Of a stretch of 64,000 bases of DNA, positions 29,991 through 38,688 are shown in pieces. A program made the translations under genes and the position numbers. The notes beneath the pieces are model-generated. The model made no database searches, was not told where the DNA came from, and was given only the letters and a program-made list of their open reading frames with translations. The first letter of the stretch is position 1. Every line of letters begins with the position of its first letter. The DNA comes from Pseudomonas quebecensis (GTDB lineage: Bacteria; Pseudomonadota; Gammaproteobacteria; Pseudomonadales; Pseudomonadaceae), in assembly GCF_026410085.1 (NCBI RefSeq), contig NZ_CP112866.1, positions 4,649,001 through 4,713,000 of the forward strand, in the 5' to 3' direction.

Positions 29991-30869
29991 ATGCAATACC
30001 CTTATCCCCTGCTGGCCATCTTCATTTGGGCCGGCAATACCGTGGTCAACAAATTGGCCGTGGGTTCGATCTTCCCTGCCGAAATCGGCTTCTACCGCTG
30101 GCTGCTCGCGGCCCTGCTGTTTACCCCGTTCATGCTCAAGCCGGTGCTCGCTCATTGGGCGACCATCCGGCCCAACCTAGGCAAGGTCTGCATCCTCGGC
30201 GTGCTGGGCATGGCGGTGTACCAGAGCCTGGCGTACTACGCAGCCTCCCTGACCAGTGCCACCAACATGGGCATCATTCTGTCGCTGATGCCGTTGATGG
30301 CGTTGACCGCCGCCATTATCAGCCTCGGCCAGCGCCTGACCTTTGGCGCGCTCACGGGGGCGATACTGTCGTTTGCCGGGGTGGCGGTGGTGGTGTCGGC
30401 CGGCAGCCTCGGCGCGCTGCTGCAACACGGGGTCAACCTGGGTGACGCGATGATGCTGGTGGCCACCCTGGCCTACGCGGTCTACAGCACCCTGCTGAAA
30501 AAATGGCAACTGCGCCTGCCGCCGCTGGTGCTGCTGTACCTGCAGATCCTGGTGGCAGTGGTGGTGCTGTTCCCGCTGTACTTGTTGTCGGCGAAGGCCG
30601 GCCTGGGCTGGGCAAATATTCCGCTGGTGCTGTACGCGTGCCTGCTGGCGTCCATGCTTGCGCCACTGGCCTGGATGCATTCGGTGAAAACTCTCGGACC
30701 GAGTCGCACCACGCTGTTTTTCAACCTGCTGCCGTTGATCACCGCGCTGATCGCGGCGGTGGTGCTCAAGGAGGAACTGGCGCTGTATCACCTGGTGGGC
30801 GGGTTGCTGACCCTGGGCGGGGTGATTCTGTCGGAGCGCTGGACCACACCGGTGCGTCGACCCGCTTAA
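29991..30869 (+). CDS. EamA/DMT family transporter
   Basis: A 292-residue inner-membrane protein of ten hydrophobic segments in two EamA halves (residues 3-135 and 145-285). It starts YPLLAIFIWAGNTVVNKLAVG and ends ALYHLVGGLLTLGGVILSERW, both typical of drug/metabolite exporters. Substrate unknown. Its last four bases overlap the end of the convergent lipase gene. Confidence 0.88.
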   Translation: MQYPYPLLAIFIWAGNTVVNKLAVGSIFPAEIGFYRWLLAALLFTPFMLKPVLAHWATIRPNLGKVCILGVLGMAVYQSLAYYAASLTSATNMGIILSLMPLMALTAAIISLGQRLTFGALTGAILSFAGVAVVVSAGSLGALLQHGVNLGDAMMLVATLAYAVYSTLLKKWQLRLPPLVLLYLQILVAVVVLFPLYLLSAKAGLGWANIPLVLYACLLASMLAPLAWMHSVKTLGPSRTTLFFNLLPLITALIAAVVLKEELALYHLVGGLLTLGGVILSERWTTPVRRPA

Positions 30870-31756
30870 ACCCCGGCGTCCTTCAAGCGTCGTGCGTGTT
30901 CGACAAACAGGCGGATCGGCTCGGCGCCCTTGCCCACCAGGCCCAGAGACTGATTGACGATGTCGAAGTGATCCAGCGCAAAGTCGTCGCCGATCACCAC
31001 ACCCAGGTGTGAACTGTAGCGCCCGACCATGCCGTCGCATTGGCCCTTCTCGCGTAGGAAGCTGCGGGCGAACAGCCGGCAACTGCGGTGGGTACCATCC
31101 AGCAGGTTGCGCCCACGGTCAGTCTTGCCCGGCTGCAAGGTGCCGGACCACGAGTAGTAGCGCACGCCATTGACCTCCTCGGCGCCCTGCCCGCCCCAGC
31201 TGTCGGGTAAACCCTGAGGATAGTGGCGATTGAACAGCGCCACGCCGGCGCTGGTCAGGGACTGGTGCGAGGCCCGCAGGTCCGCCTTGAAGCGCGGGCC
31301 GCGATAGCCGGTTTCCAGCAGGCCCATCATCCAGGCAACCAGGTGAAACACTGCGCTGACCAACCGCCCTTTGACGCTGTCGGTGGGGTAATGCGTGTGG
31401 AAATGGTCCGCCAGCTCCGAGCCGTGATTGGGCCCGGCCACCGACGTGACCGACGCCACCCATTCCGGCCGTGTGGCCGCCGCGTAGCGTGCGGTGAGCG
31501 CACCCTGGCTGTGGCCGATCAGGTTGACCTTGTCGGCCCCGGTTTCGCGACGGATTCGCTCGATCTGCAGCAGCAACTGCTCGCCGCGCACCTCGCTGGA
31601 ATCCAGCGGCGCCACCTGCACCGGGAATACCACCGCCCCGCCCGCCTGCAGAGCCGGGACGATGCCGTACCAGTAAGGGAAGAACCCAATACGCACGAAC
31701 GCCAGCATGCCGGGCACCAGCACCAGTGGATAACGTGTAGCCAACGACTTCGGCAT
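30866..31756 (-). CDS. Triacylglycerol lipase-like alpha/beta hydrolase
   Basis: A 296-residue lipase of the Pseudomonas family I type. The nucleophile elbow is GHSQG with Ser83; the oxyanion region is LVLVPGMLAF; Asp in QCDGMVGRYSSHLG and His in LDHFDIVNQ complete the likely triad. YPLVLVPG at the N-terminus with no clear signal peptide suggests a cytoplasmic enzyme or a start missed upstream. Confidence 0.88.
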   Translation of the reverse strand: MPKSLATRYPLVLVPGMLAFVRIGFFPYWYGIVPALQAGGAVVFPVQVAPLDSSEVRGEQLLLQIERIRRETGADKVNLIGHSQGALTARYAAATRPEWVASVTSVAGPNHGSELADHFHTHYPTDSVKGRLVSAVFHLVAWMMGLLETGYRGPRFKADLRASHQSLTSAGVALFNRHYPQGLPDSWGGQGAEEVNGVRYYSWSGTLQPGKTDRGRNLLDGTHRSCRLFARSFLREKGQCDGMVGRYSSHLGVVIGDDFALDHFDIVNQSLGLVGKGAEPIRLFVEHARRLKDAGV

Positions 31757-31931
31757 GAAGCGAACATCCTCGAAAACCGCGTGATGCCTTGCAGACTAGC
31801 CCAGCCGCAAGTCTGCCTCATGACGTCGCGGGCAAATCCGATAAAACTTTTTGCCCGGCCCGGTACTCACAACTTGGAGCGATCACACCGACAGAGCGTG
31901 ACGTAACCCGGATTAGCCCCAGGAGATTGAG

Positions 31932-32462
31932 ATGACTGAAGCAAACTTGACCGACGTTGCGACCCTGCGCAGCCGCGCCCGCCAGAACGTCGAAAACGGT
32001 GCCGTAACCCAGGGCTATGACGCCGACCGCGAAGAAATCATTCGCCTGCTCAACGCCTCACTGGCCACTGAACTGGTGTGCGTGCTGCGCTACAAGCGCC
32101 ACTACTTCATGGCCAGCGGCGTCAAAGCCGCCGTCGCCGCGCAGGAATTCCTCGAGCACGCCACCCAGGAAGCCGAGCACGCCGACAAACTTGCCGAGCG
32201 CATCGTGCAATTGGGCGGCGAGCCGGAGTTCAACCCCGACCTGCTGTCGAAGAACTCCCATGCTCAATATGTAGCCGGCAACACGCTTAAAGAAATGGTC
32301 TACGAAGACCTGGTGGCCGAGCGGATCGCGGTGGACAGCTACCGCGAGATCATCCAGTACATCGGCGACAAAGACCCGACCACCCGCCGCATCTTCGAAG
32401 AAATCCTGGCCCAGGAAGAAGAACACGCGGACGATATGGCGGACATTCTCGAAAGCCTGTAA
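31932..32462 (+). CDS. Bacterioferritin-like diiron protein
   Basis: A 176-residue four-helix ferritin-like protein. Metal-binding Glu/His motifs are visible: ATELVCVLRYKRHYF, FLEHATQEAEHADKLAERI and ILAQEEEHADDMADIL. AGGAG precedes the ATG. It resembles the Pseudomonas proteins annotated as probable bacterioferritin in the same gene neighbourhood and may store or oxidise iron. A strong terminator follows. Confidence 0.87.
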   Translation: MTEANLTDVATLRSRARQNVENGAVTQGYDADREEIIRLLNASLATELVCVLRYKRHYFMASGVKAAVAAQEFLEHATQEAEHADKLAERIVQLGGEPEFNPDLLSKNSHAQYVAGNTLKEMVYEDLVAERIAVDSYREIIQYIGDKDPTTRRIFEEILAQEEEHADDMADILESL

Positions 32463-32472
32463 TTCGAAGTAT

Positions 32473-32514
32473 AAAAAAGAGGGGGAGCCGGTTAACCGGC
32501 TCCCCCTCTTTTTT
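32473..32514. terminator. Strong bidirectional rho-independent terminator
   Basis: AAAAAAGAGGGGGAGCCGG and CCGGCTCCCCCTCTTTTTT form a perfect stem of about 20 bp with flanking A and T tracts, so it can end transcripts from the ferritin gene and from the convergent 32529 gene. Confidence 0.95.
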
Positions 32515-32528
32515 ACTTGCTATGACCA

Positions 32529-32885
32529 TTACTCAGTCAGAAACCATGACAAGGCCATTCCGGCGAAGGAAGACATAGTGAGCAGGAAGGGCAGGACCAT
32601 CCATAGTTTGAGCCTTTTCGGCATACGCCTTACGTCCTCGGTAAGCACCAAGTGGCGCCATTGAAAAAGCTTTGGGATGAGGATAACGATCGCGATAACG
32701 AAGAGACGTTTCAGTTTCCCTCCAAACAGACCGAACCCAAATCTGTATTTGACCGTCACTATAAATGTGCTGAGTTTTAAATAGTCCTCGGCTTCTTCAA
32801 GTTTTGTATAGATGGCATAAATACATATGGGGTAACTCAACATCATAATAATGGCCGATATCATCCCAAGGGGCTCAAGCGTCAT
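32529..32885 (-). CDS. Candidate membrane immunity protein
   Basis: A 118-residue membrane protein with about three hydrophobic segments (LGMISAIIMMLSYPICIYAIY, LFVIAIVILIPKLF, LWMVLPFLLTMSSFAGMALSWF). It is noticeably more AT-rich than its neighbours. Its ATG overlaps the stop of the upstream LysM/glycine-zipper gene by four bases (ATGA, 32882-32885), the arrangement of effector and immunity genes. I do not recognise the family; the immunity role is inferred from position and topology. Confidence 0.7.
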   Translation of the reverse strand: MTLEPLGMISAIIMMLSYPICIYAIYTKLEEAEDYLKLSTFIVTVKYRFGFGLFGGKLKRLFVIAIVILIPKLFQWRHLVLTEDVRRMPKRLKLWMVLPFLLTMSSFAGMALSWFLTE

Positions 32886-33863
32886 TCGCTACCCCCTGAA
32901 GTCTCATAAAGACTCGTACCAACCTGTTCTCCATACTTGTTTCCTAGCGAGCCTCCGGCTGCACCTACAATAATCCCGCCAACAACTGCACAGCCTAGCG
33001 CTCCTGCTCCGGCGGTAGGGGTGCCAAAGACTACTCTGCACAGGCGACCATTCCGACAGCAGCACCAACCTCTGCGCCGAACGCTGCCCCACCAACCCCG
33101 AACGCCAGTTTTCCTCCCTCTACAAACTTCGCCCGCGTACATTCCTGTTCGCGTCCGGTGGAACATGCCTCCGTTATTTCCAACGCGGTCACTCCGACAT
33201 CCAGCGCGATCCCAATATACGTTCCTTTTTTCAACATCTCTGAAGCCTTGGCTACGCGCTTGACCGTCTCCTCATACCCACGAATTTCTCCGTGATGCCA
33301 ATAGCTCTTACTGGAAATACCCAGCATTTTTTAATAGAGCCCTCATTTTTCAACCCCGTACCAAAACGCGCCATACCAGAGAGCTGAAGATCCAGCCTCG
33401 CAAATAGCGTCCTGCGATTAGCCAGAAACTCACTCCTCGCCCCCATAGTCCCGTTCTTCAAGTACTGCTTATGCAACTCGTCGATGTCCTTAAGGGTCTT
33501 TTCGATTTGCGCCAAGTGCTTGCTCCATGCACCGGTGCCGCTTCCGATGGTGAGCGAGGCGTGGGACATGATTGCCTGTAGCTGATCGTAGTTTTTGATC
33601 AAAAACTGATCAGCAGCAGAATGCGCCAGCAACGCCTGTTTTATGTTCTGCGCTGAGCGCATCAGTTGCGCTTCTTCAGCATTGCAAGACGCCGTGCGCG
33701 CATCAGGAATAATCACCAACTGCCCTGGCAGTACCACGACACTGCGGATGTGGTGGTTGACGGTGTCGAACTTTGTTTGCGCATGGGGGTTAAGAGAAAG
33801 GCTGAGCTTGAGCAGTGGATAAGGCTGCGGTCGCTCATTGATAAATGCGTAGGCTCCCTGCAA
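32882..33863 (-). pseudogene. LysM-like / glycine-zipper effector gene with two frameshifts
   Basis: Three overlapping frames join into one protein. Part 1 from a TTG at 33863 (GGAGG 8 bases before) has a LysM-like segment (VNHHIRSVVVLPGQLVIIPDA) and a helical region. Part 2 (ISSKSYWHHGEIRGYEETVKR) follows if one A is restored in the A6 run at 33327-33332. Part 3 (TPTAGAGALGCAVVGGIIVG) follows if one AG is removed from the AGAG at 33034-33037. The repaired length is 981 bases, 326 residues. The C-terminal half is rich in small residues and glycine zippers (FGVGGAAFGAEVGAAVGM; GAAGGSLGNKYGEQVG), as in pore-forming toxins. Probably a dead toxin or T6SS effector. Confidence 0.72.
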
Positions 33864-34008
33864 GGATTACACCTCCAAGTGACTGTGGCGGCCAACTATA
33901 GGAAGGCAACCCAGGAGACGTAAGGGGAATCAGGGGCGGTTTTAGCGCTTCAGAAATGAGCTACACAAGTCCAGGATCATACTGACGGCGCCGTGATAAA
34001 AGAGGCGG
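33864..34008. other. Gap without gene upstream of the effector remnant
   Basis: Contains the ribosome site of the effector gene (ACTTGGAGGTG on the minus strand near 33876) and no frame I trust. The rest of the 400-base intergenic space is the MITE-like element at 34009-34237. Confidence 0.5.
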
Positions 34009-34237
34009 CCCAAGGGTCAAATGCCAGTCAGTTAAGGAGGAACACTGTAACTGTGGTGAGCGGGCTTGCCCCGCGTTGGGCTGCGCAGCAGCCCCAATAG
34101 GAGCGTCGCAGTATGCCAGGCTGCTCCGGGACTATGTTTTGGGGCTGCTTCGCAGCCCAACGCGGGGCAAGCCCGCTCGCCACAGGTTACTGGTTGCCCG
34201 TTCCGTCTCTTAACTGATTGGCATTGACCCAAGGGTC
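34009..34237. mobile_element. MITE-like element with 10-bp direct repeats, REPIN inside
   Basis: The direct repeat CCCAAGGGTC occurs at 34009-34018 and 34228-34237. Just inside are inverted ends: left AAATGCCAGTCAGTTAAG (34019-34036) and right CTTAACTGATTGGCATTGA (34209-34227). This looks like an insertion with a 10-bp target duplication, as made by some IS4-type transposases. No transposase is present; the inside is filled by a REPIN. Confidence 0.65.
34051..34185. repeat. REPIN of the GTGAGCGGGCTTGCCC type
   Basis: CTGTGGTGAGCGGGCTTGCC and GGCAAGCCCGCTCGCCACAG are inverted ends with an inner pair GCGTTGGGCTGCG / CGCAGCCCAACGC. The core differs from the other REPs in the window and is nested in the MITE-like element. 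Confidence 0.85.
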
Positions 34238-34260
34238 GCTCTTTCTGACATTTTCGACGA

Positions 34261-36330
34261 TCACCCCTTCACCGTCTTCGGCGCTTTACCTTCCTTCATC
34301 TGCTGCAGCAACGGCGCACACTCGTTCGGCTCACCACCACTGGGCGCCACCAGCGCCAGCAGGCCGGCCGCCGGGCCGGCGATCACGCCCAGTGCCACCA
34401 TGCCCGCGCCGCGCAGGGCCAGAGGAATGGCTTTGACACCCGCATTCGGCTTGATGAACGGCCCATTGACGTACAGCGGCGAGCGCAGGGAGAACATCCG
34501 AAAGCCTTTGGATTCGGGGGTGATGGTCAGGTCCAACTGTTCACTCGCCATATTGGCCGTACCGTCGACATAGATGATCGCGTTCTCGGTATCGAACACA
34601 AACAGCCGCGTAGTGGCCAGGCCACTCTTGACGCCGAAGTTCGCGGCGGCGCAGTTGATCTTCACTTCTTTGTCGCCGAACAGGCGACCCACCACGTAGT
34701 TGCCCACGTTGAGGCCGGCGATCTCCATCAGGCCACGGCTGATGGCGCCATCGTTGATCAACATCTTCAGGTCACCGTTGGAGGTGCCCAGCAGCGCGGC
34801 GACGGAGTTGCCGCGCCCGGAAATATCCGCATCGCCGTTGAGTTCGCCGAAGCTGGTTTTCATCGGTTCAAAGCTTGGGAACAGCTGCTTGAGTTTGAAA
34901 TTGCGCGCGGTCAGCCGGGCACGCCCTTCCATCGGCGTGGTGCGACCGTTCAAGCGAATCTGCGCGTCGAGCTTGCCGCCGGCCACCCCGAAGCGCAGCG
35001 GTTCCAGGCTCAGTTCGCCGTCGTTGAGCACCAGGTGGGTGTAGAGGTCGGTAAAGGGCAGGTCGGCGCTGTGCACGATACGCTTACCGGTGAATTCCAC
35101 ATCGGCGTCCATGTCGCGCCAACGCTCGGTGCGAAACTCCTGCACCGGCAGCACCTTGGTGGCGGGCTGCTTGCTCTCGCCGCCACGGGCTTTCTGCTTG
35201 GCGTTGGAATCGGCGCCAATCAGGGGCGCGAGGTCGGTCATCAGCAACTGGTTGGACACCAGCGTTCCGCTGAGCCTGGGGCGTGGCTGGCTGGCGACAT
35301 AGGCCAGGTCGCCATGGATATCACTGTCGCCGATCTTGCCATTGAAGTTTTCGTAGCGGAACGACGCGCCGCTGGCCTCATGCAGCTTGGCGATCAAATG
35401 ACCGTCGGTGGCGTACGCCGGCGAATCCGGCAAGGTAACGCCGGTCAGCGGATACAGCTTGCTCAGGCTGGCGCCGGCGAGCTTCAGGCGCAGGTCGAGA
35501 GCCCCCAGGTTCAGCGGATCGGTCAGCGTGCCGGCCAGGGCGATGCGGGTGTCGGCGATCTTGACCTGCGCTTGCAACGGGAACGGCTTGGCCGCGTCCC
35601 GCAAGGCCAACAGGCCGCCGATCTTGCCGTCGCCGTCGAGTTTCTGGCCGTGGTATTGGCCTTTGACCTTGAGGGCGAACACGTAGTCCTGGGGCGCGGA
35701 GCCTTTCTCCAGCGCCTTTTTGGCATCGGCATCGCCGACGATTTCGCCGAAGGGAATGGGCTTGCCCAGCAGGTCGATGATCACATCGAGCTGGGTTTTG
35801 AGGGTTTGATCGTCAAGCGTCACGTGGCCCTTGTCGAAACCGATGGCACCGATGTCCACCTCCCAATTGGAAGGCTCGGCGTCGGGATCTTTAGGGTCGA
35901 ACGTGAACGTCCAGTTAGCGCGGCCGTCGGCCAGGCGCTGCAACTCGGCGCTCGGTTCGGTGAGGTCGATACGCGGGATAACCACACGCTGCGCCAGCAA
36001 AGCCAGGGGCGATATGCGCAATTCCACTTTTTTGAGCGTGACCATCTGCGGTTGCTTCGACCAGTCCGGGTTGCCCAGGGTCAGGTCTTCGGCAATCACG
36101 TGGGGCCAGGGCACCCAGGCTCGCCAGCCGCGTTCATCGGGCTCGCGCTGCCACTTCACGGCGAGGTTGCCATTGATCGCAAACGCGCGATGCAGCTCTT
36201 CGGAGACTTTGGCGTTGAGGGGCGGCTTGATGCGGTTCCAGTCAAAGAACACCAGGATCAGGACCACTGCAGCGATTAATACAACGAAGCTGGCGCAGCT
36301 CCAAACCACAATTTTACGAGTGCGCGTCAT
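34261..36330 (-). CDS. AsmA family protein
   Basis: A 689-residue protein with one N-terminal TM helix (residues about 9-30, VVWSCASFVVLIAAVVLILVFF) and a long periplasmic part built of beta-rich repeats. The AsmA domains (residues about 35-600) contain LNLGALDLRLKLAG, EGRARLTARNFKL and ELNGDADISGRGN, and a C-terminal region VNGPFIKPNAGVKAIPLALRG. AsmA-like proteins are implicated in lipid transport between membranes. MTRTRKIVVW is the natural start. Confidence 0.9.
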   Translation of the reverse strand: MTRTRKIVVWSCASFVVLIAAVVLILVFFDWNRIKPPLNAKVSEELHRAFAINGNLAVKWQREPDERGWRAWVPWPHVIAEDLTLGNPDWSKQPQMVTLKKVELRISPLALLAQRVVIPRIDLTEPSAELQRLADGRANWTFTFDPKDPDAEPSNWEVDIGAIGFDKGHVTLDDQTLKTQLDVIIDLLGKPIPFGEIVGDADAKKALEKGSAPQDYVFALKVKGQYHGQKLDGDGKIGGLLALRDAAKPFPLQAQVKIADTRIALAGTLTDPLNLGALDLRLKLAGASLSKLYPLTGVTLPDSPAYATDGHLIAKLHEASGASFRYENFNGKIGDSDIHGDLAYVASQPRPRLSGTLVSNQLLMTDLAPLIGADSNAKQKARGGESKQPATKVLPVQEFRTERWRDMDADVEFTGKRIVHSADLPFTDLYTHLVLNDGELSLEPLRFGVAGGKLDAQIRLNGRTTPMEGRARLTARNFKLKQLFPSFEPMKTSFGELNGDADISGRGNSVAALLGTSNGDLKMLINDGAISRGLMEIAGLNVGNYVVGRLFGDKEVKINCAAANFGVKSGLATTRLFVFDTENAIIYVDGTANMASEQLDLTITPESKGFRMFSLRSPLYVNGPFIKPNAGVKAIPLALRGAGMVALGVIAGPAAGLLALVAPSGGEPNECAPLLQQMKEGKAPKTVKG

Positions 36331-36700
36331 TGCACAGGACTCCTGAATACGACCGGCTGAAGGGCAGCCTTTAGGACAGCTTACAAGACTACGACTGGCA
36401 AACCGCGTGCGGGTTTAACCCAAACCCGTTTCAGCGGGAAAAAAAGCCGCTCAATCGGCATTTTCCTGACCGACTCGACAGATTTCACAGCTTGTCGCGC
36501 ACCAATGTTACCCGCATGCGTGTCGAAAATACCCACTGCGGTGCAAAACCGCGTGCTTGAGAGCCGCGTTCTAGAGCCCTCGGCGAGAACAATCAATTCT
36601 GTTGATTATTACCATTGTGTTTATGAACTTTTATATCGACTTATCGAGAGTAGCATTAGCCCTGTACCCACTTTATCGCCCTCCCAAGGAGCAACTGATC
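36331..36700. other. Regulatory gap before the repeat protein gene
   Basis: About 370 bases. It becomes AT-rich near 36590-36660, which probably holds the promoter of the gene at 36701. The perfect inverted repeat AATCAA-ttctg-TTGATT (36591-36607) may be an operator. No gene is supported. Confidence 0.5.
36591..36607. promoter_or_regulatory. Perfect inverted repeat, operator-like
   Basis: AATCAA-TTCTG-TTGATT lies 94 bases before the start of the repeat protein gene. It resembles a dimeric regulator site (TTGAT/ATCAA arms in outward order). The regulator is unknown. Confidence 0.35.
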
Positions 36701-37105
36701 ATGAAACGCCAACTACTCGCTACCGTCCTGTTATCTGTCCTGGCTTCGAGCGCTTTTGCTCTGCCAGCCGCCGAACAAGCGACCCCACAAAACAAAGCCC
36801 AAGCCGTGCAGTCCAGCCAGACCCTGGCACGCAGCGGTTCGCAGGAAGAAGAGAACCGCGACTACGCCAAAGGCGCCGTGGCTGAAAACGGCTTCAACCG
36901 TCTGCAAGAGAAAGGTCTGGTTGAAGGTGGCGCTGATCGCTTGATGGAGCGTAATGCAGTGGCTGAAGGTGGTTCCGACCGTGCCAACAAACGTGGCTAC
37001 GCCGACGGCGTTGCTGAAGGTGGTGCTGACCGTCTGATGGAACGCAACGCAGTGGCCGAGGGTGGTGCCGACCGCCTGGAAGCAATGCATCAAGCTCAGA
37101 GCTGA
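36701..37105 (+). CDS. Exported protein with VAEGGADRLMERNA repeats
   Basis: A 134-residue protein: signal peptide MKRQLLATVLLSVLASSAFA, then a charged, Gln/Ala-rich region and five imperfect repeats of 13-17 residues: VAENGFNRLQEKG, VEGGADRLMERNA, VAEGGSDRANKRGYADG, VAEGGADRLMERNA and VAEGGADRLEAMHQAQS. AAGGAG precedes the ATG at 36701, so the upstream in-frame extension is not used. Similar Pseudomonas proteins are, as I recall, labelled phage infection protein, without proof I can give. A terminator follows. Confidence 0.78.
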   Translation: MKRQLLATVLLSVLASSAFALPAAEQATPQNKAQAVQSSQTLARSGSQEEENRDYAKGAVAENGFNRLQEKGLVEGGADRLMERNAVAEGGSDRANKRGYADGVAEGGADRLMERNAVAEGGADRLEAMHQAQS

Positions 37106-37120
37106 GCCTGTGATGGCCCG

Positions 37121-37150
37121 AAAAAAAGCCCGATCCACCGATCGGGCTTT
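37121..37150 (+). terminator. Rho-independent terminator after the repeat protein gene
   Basis: AAAAGCCCGAT-ccaccg-ATCGGGCTTTT with a T-tract after it; the stem is 7-8 bp plus A/T pairs, about 15 bases after the stop. Confidence 0.9.
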
Positions 37151-37266
37151 TGACTTTCTGCAAGACCTGTCACGTCCTTAACCGCCCCACCCGCGTCAAG
37201 TTCGACGCCGCTCGAGCGGTTTTGCTAGAGTGCGTCGCTGTACTTGTCCACAAAGCTCGCCCGCCC

Positions 37267-37899
37267 ATGCTGCCCCGTGCCGAACAAAAGCAACAGACCC
37301 GCCTCGCCCTGATGGACGCAGCCCGCCATCTGATGGAGTGCGGCCGTGGGTTCGGCAGCTTGAGCCTGCGCGAAGTGGCCAAGACGGCCGGCATTGTCCC
37401 CACCGGTTTCTATCGGCACTTTGCCGATATGGATCAATTGGGCCTGGTGCTGGTGAGCGAAGTCGGCCAGACCTTCCGCGCCACCATTCGCTTGGTGCGC
37501 CACAACGAATTCGTCATGGGCGGCATCATCGACGCGTCCGTGCGGATCTTTCTCGATGTGGTATCGGCCAATCGCTCGCAATTCCTGTTCCTGGCCCGCG
37601 AGCAATATGGTGGCTGCCTGGCCGTGCGCCAAGCCATCGCCGCCTTGCGCGAAGACATCACCCGCGACCTGGCCGCCGACCTGACACTGATGCCCAAGCT
37701 GCAGCATCTGGATGCCGATGGGCTGCACGTGATGGCCGACCTGATCGTCAAGAGCGTGTTCGCCACCCTGCCCGATATCATCGATCCACCGCCTCACGCC
37801 CTGCCGGCCCACCTCACACCCCAGGCGAAAATCACCCAGCAGTTACGCTTTATCTTTATCGGCCTCAAACATTGGCAAGGCCTGGGCAGCACCGAATAA
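37267..37899 (+). CDS. TetR family fatty-acid regulator (FabR/DesT-like)
   Basis: A 210-residue repressor. The HTH (residues about 10-60) reads EQKQQTRLALMDAARHLM ... FGSLSLREVAKTAGIVPTGFYRHFADMDQLGLVLV, very close to FabR of E. coli and DesT of P. aeruginosa, which sense acyl-CoA and control unsaturated fatty-acid genes. The region also carries DesT in P. aeruginosa as I recall. The desaturase genes are not next to it here, so its target must be elsewhere. Confidence 0.82.
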   Translation: MLPRAEQKQQTRLALMDAARHLMECGRGFGSLSLREVAKTAGIVPTGFYRHFADMDQLGLVLVSEVGQTFRATIRLVRHNEFVMGGIIDASVRIFLDVVSANRSQFLFLAREQYGGCLAVRQAIAALREDITRDLAADLTLMPKLQHLDADGLHVMADLIVKSVFATLPDIIDPPPHALPAHLTPQAKITQQLRFIFIGLKHWQGLGSTE

Positions 37900-37904
37900 G
37901 CCGA

Positions 37905-38411
37905 TCAACCGGCGTTGTGGAAACGCTTGGCGGTGGTGTAATGCTTGTTCCAGTAGCGGTTACTCAACGAGTCGATACGGACGTTCTTGCCAGTACGCGG
38001 CGAGTGAATGAATTTGCCCTCGCCGATATAAAGCCCTACATGGCTTACCCGCCCACGCCCATTCCCCTTGAAAAACACCGCATCGCCGGGCTTGAGCGCG
38101 TTGCGCTGGATGGTCGCGGCCGTCGAGCGGTGCATTGCCGCGGTGGTGCGGGGAATCTGGATATTGGCCTGGGTCTTGAACAGGTAGACCAGCAGGCTGC
38201 TGCAGTCGAACCCCTGGTCAATCGATGTGCCCCCCCATTTATAGGGGGTGCCGAGCAATTGGTGGGCGCGGTCGACCACATTCTCGATGGAGGCCGACGG
38301 CACGTTGTGAAGTGAAGAACCAAAGGTTGAACGCGGTTGGTAATTGGCTGACGCCGTTGAAACGACAAACGCCAGGCCGATAACAACGGCAGTTAAAAAT
38401 GACTTGATCAT
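37905..38411 (-). CDS. NlpC/P60 family peptidoglycan hydrolase
   Basis: A 168-residue exported protein: signal peptide MIKSFLTAVVIGLAFVVSTASA, then one NlpC/P60 domain (residues about 45-160). The catalytic Cys is in GFDCSSLLVYLF and the His in RVSHVGLYIGEGKFIHSP. It should cleave peptide cross-links in the cell wall (gamma-D-Glu-diaminopimelate bonds in the family). Convergent with the TetR gene with 5 bases between stops. Confidence 0.9.
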   Translation of the reverse strand: MIKSFLTAVVIGLAFVVSTASANYQPRSTFGSSLHNVPSASIENVVDRAHQLLGTPYKWGGTSIDQGFDCSSLLVYLFKTQANIQIPRTTAAMHRSTAATIQRNALKPGDAVFFKGNGRGRVSHVGLYIGEGKFIHSPRTGKNVRIDSLSNRYWNKHYTTAKRFHNAG

Positions 38412-38688
38412 GATAAACGTCGCAGGGGATTAAACACGCCGCAAAGCCTAATTACTGTGCGCGTACCTCGATGAGCGTGAATTCCTGAGTCCTTGTAGGA
38501 AAATTCCCAAACCGCTCTCAAGGAGTGCAATACATTTCCCGGCGCACACTTTTGGGGCGATTCGGTTTTGCCCGACCGCCCTATTACGTGGCACACGCAC
38601 GCCTACCTACAGGTAATTCCTACGCTTACTCAGGGTTGGCAAGGCCCTTGCTCTAGCTGGTTTATCGCCCCTCGCTGGAAGCTTTCTG

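Noticed and set aside
33327..33332. Programmed frameshift in the LysM gene
   Set aside because: The run has only six A and no correct X-XXY-YYZ heptamer; a second frameshift further downstream also points to decay.
36381..36596. 71-codon minus-strand frame upstream of the repeat protein gene
   Set aside because: No ribosome site and no recognisable family; the region looks regulatory.
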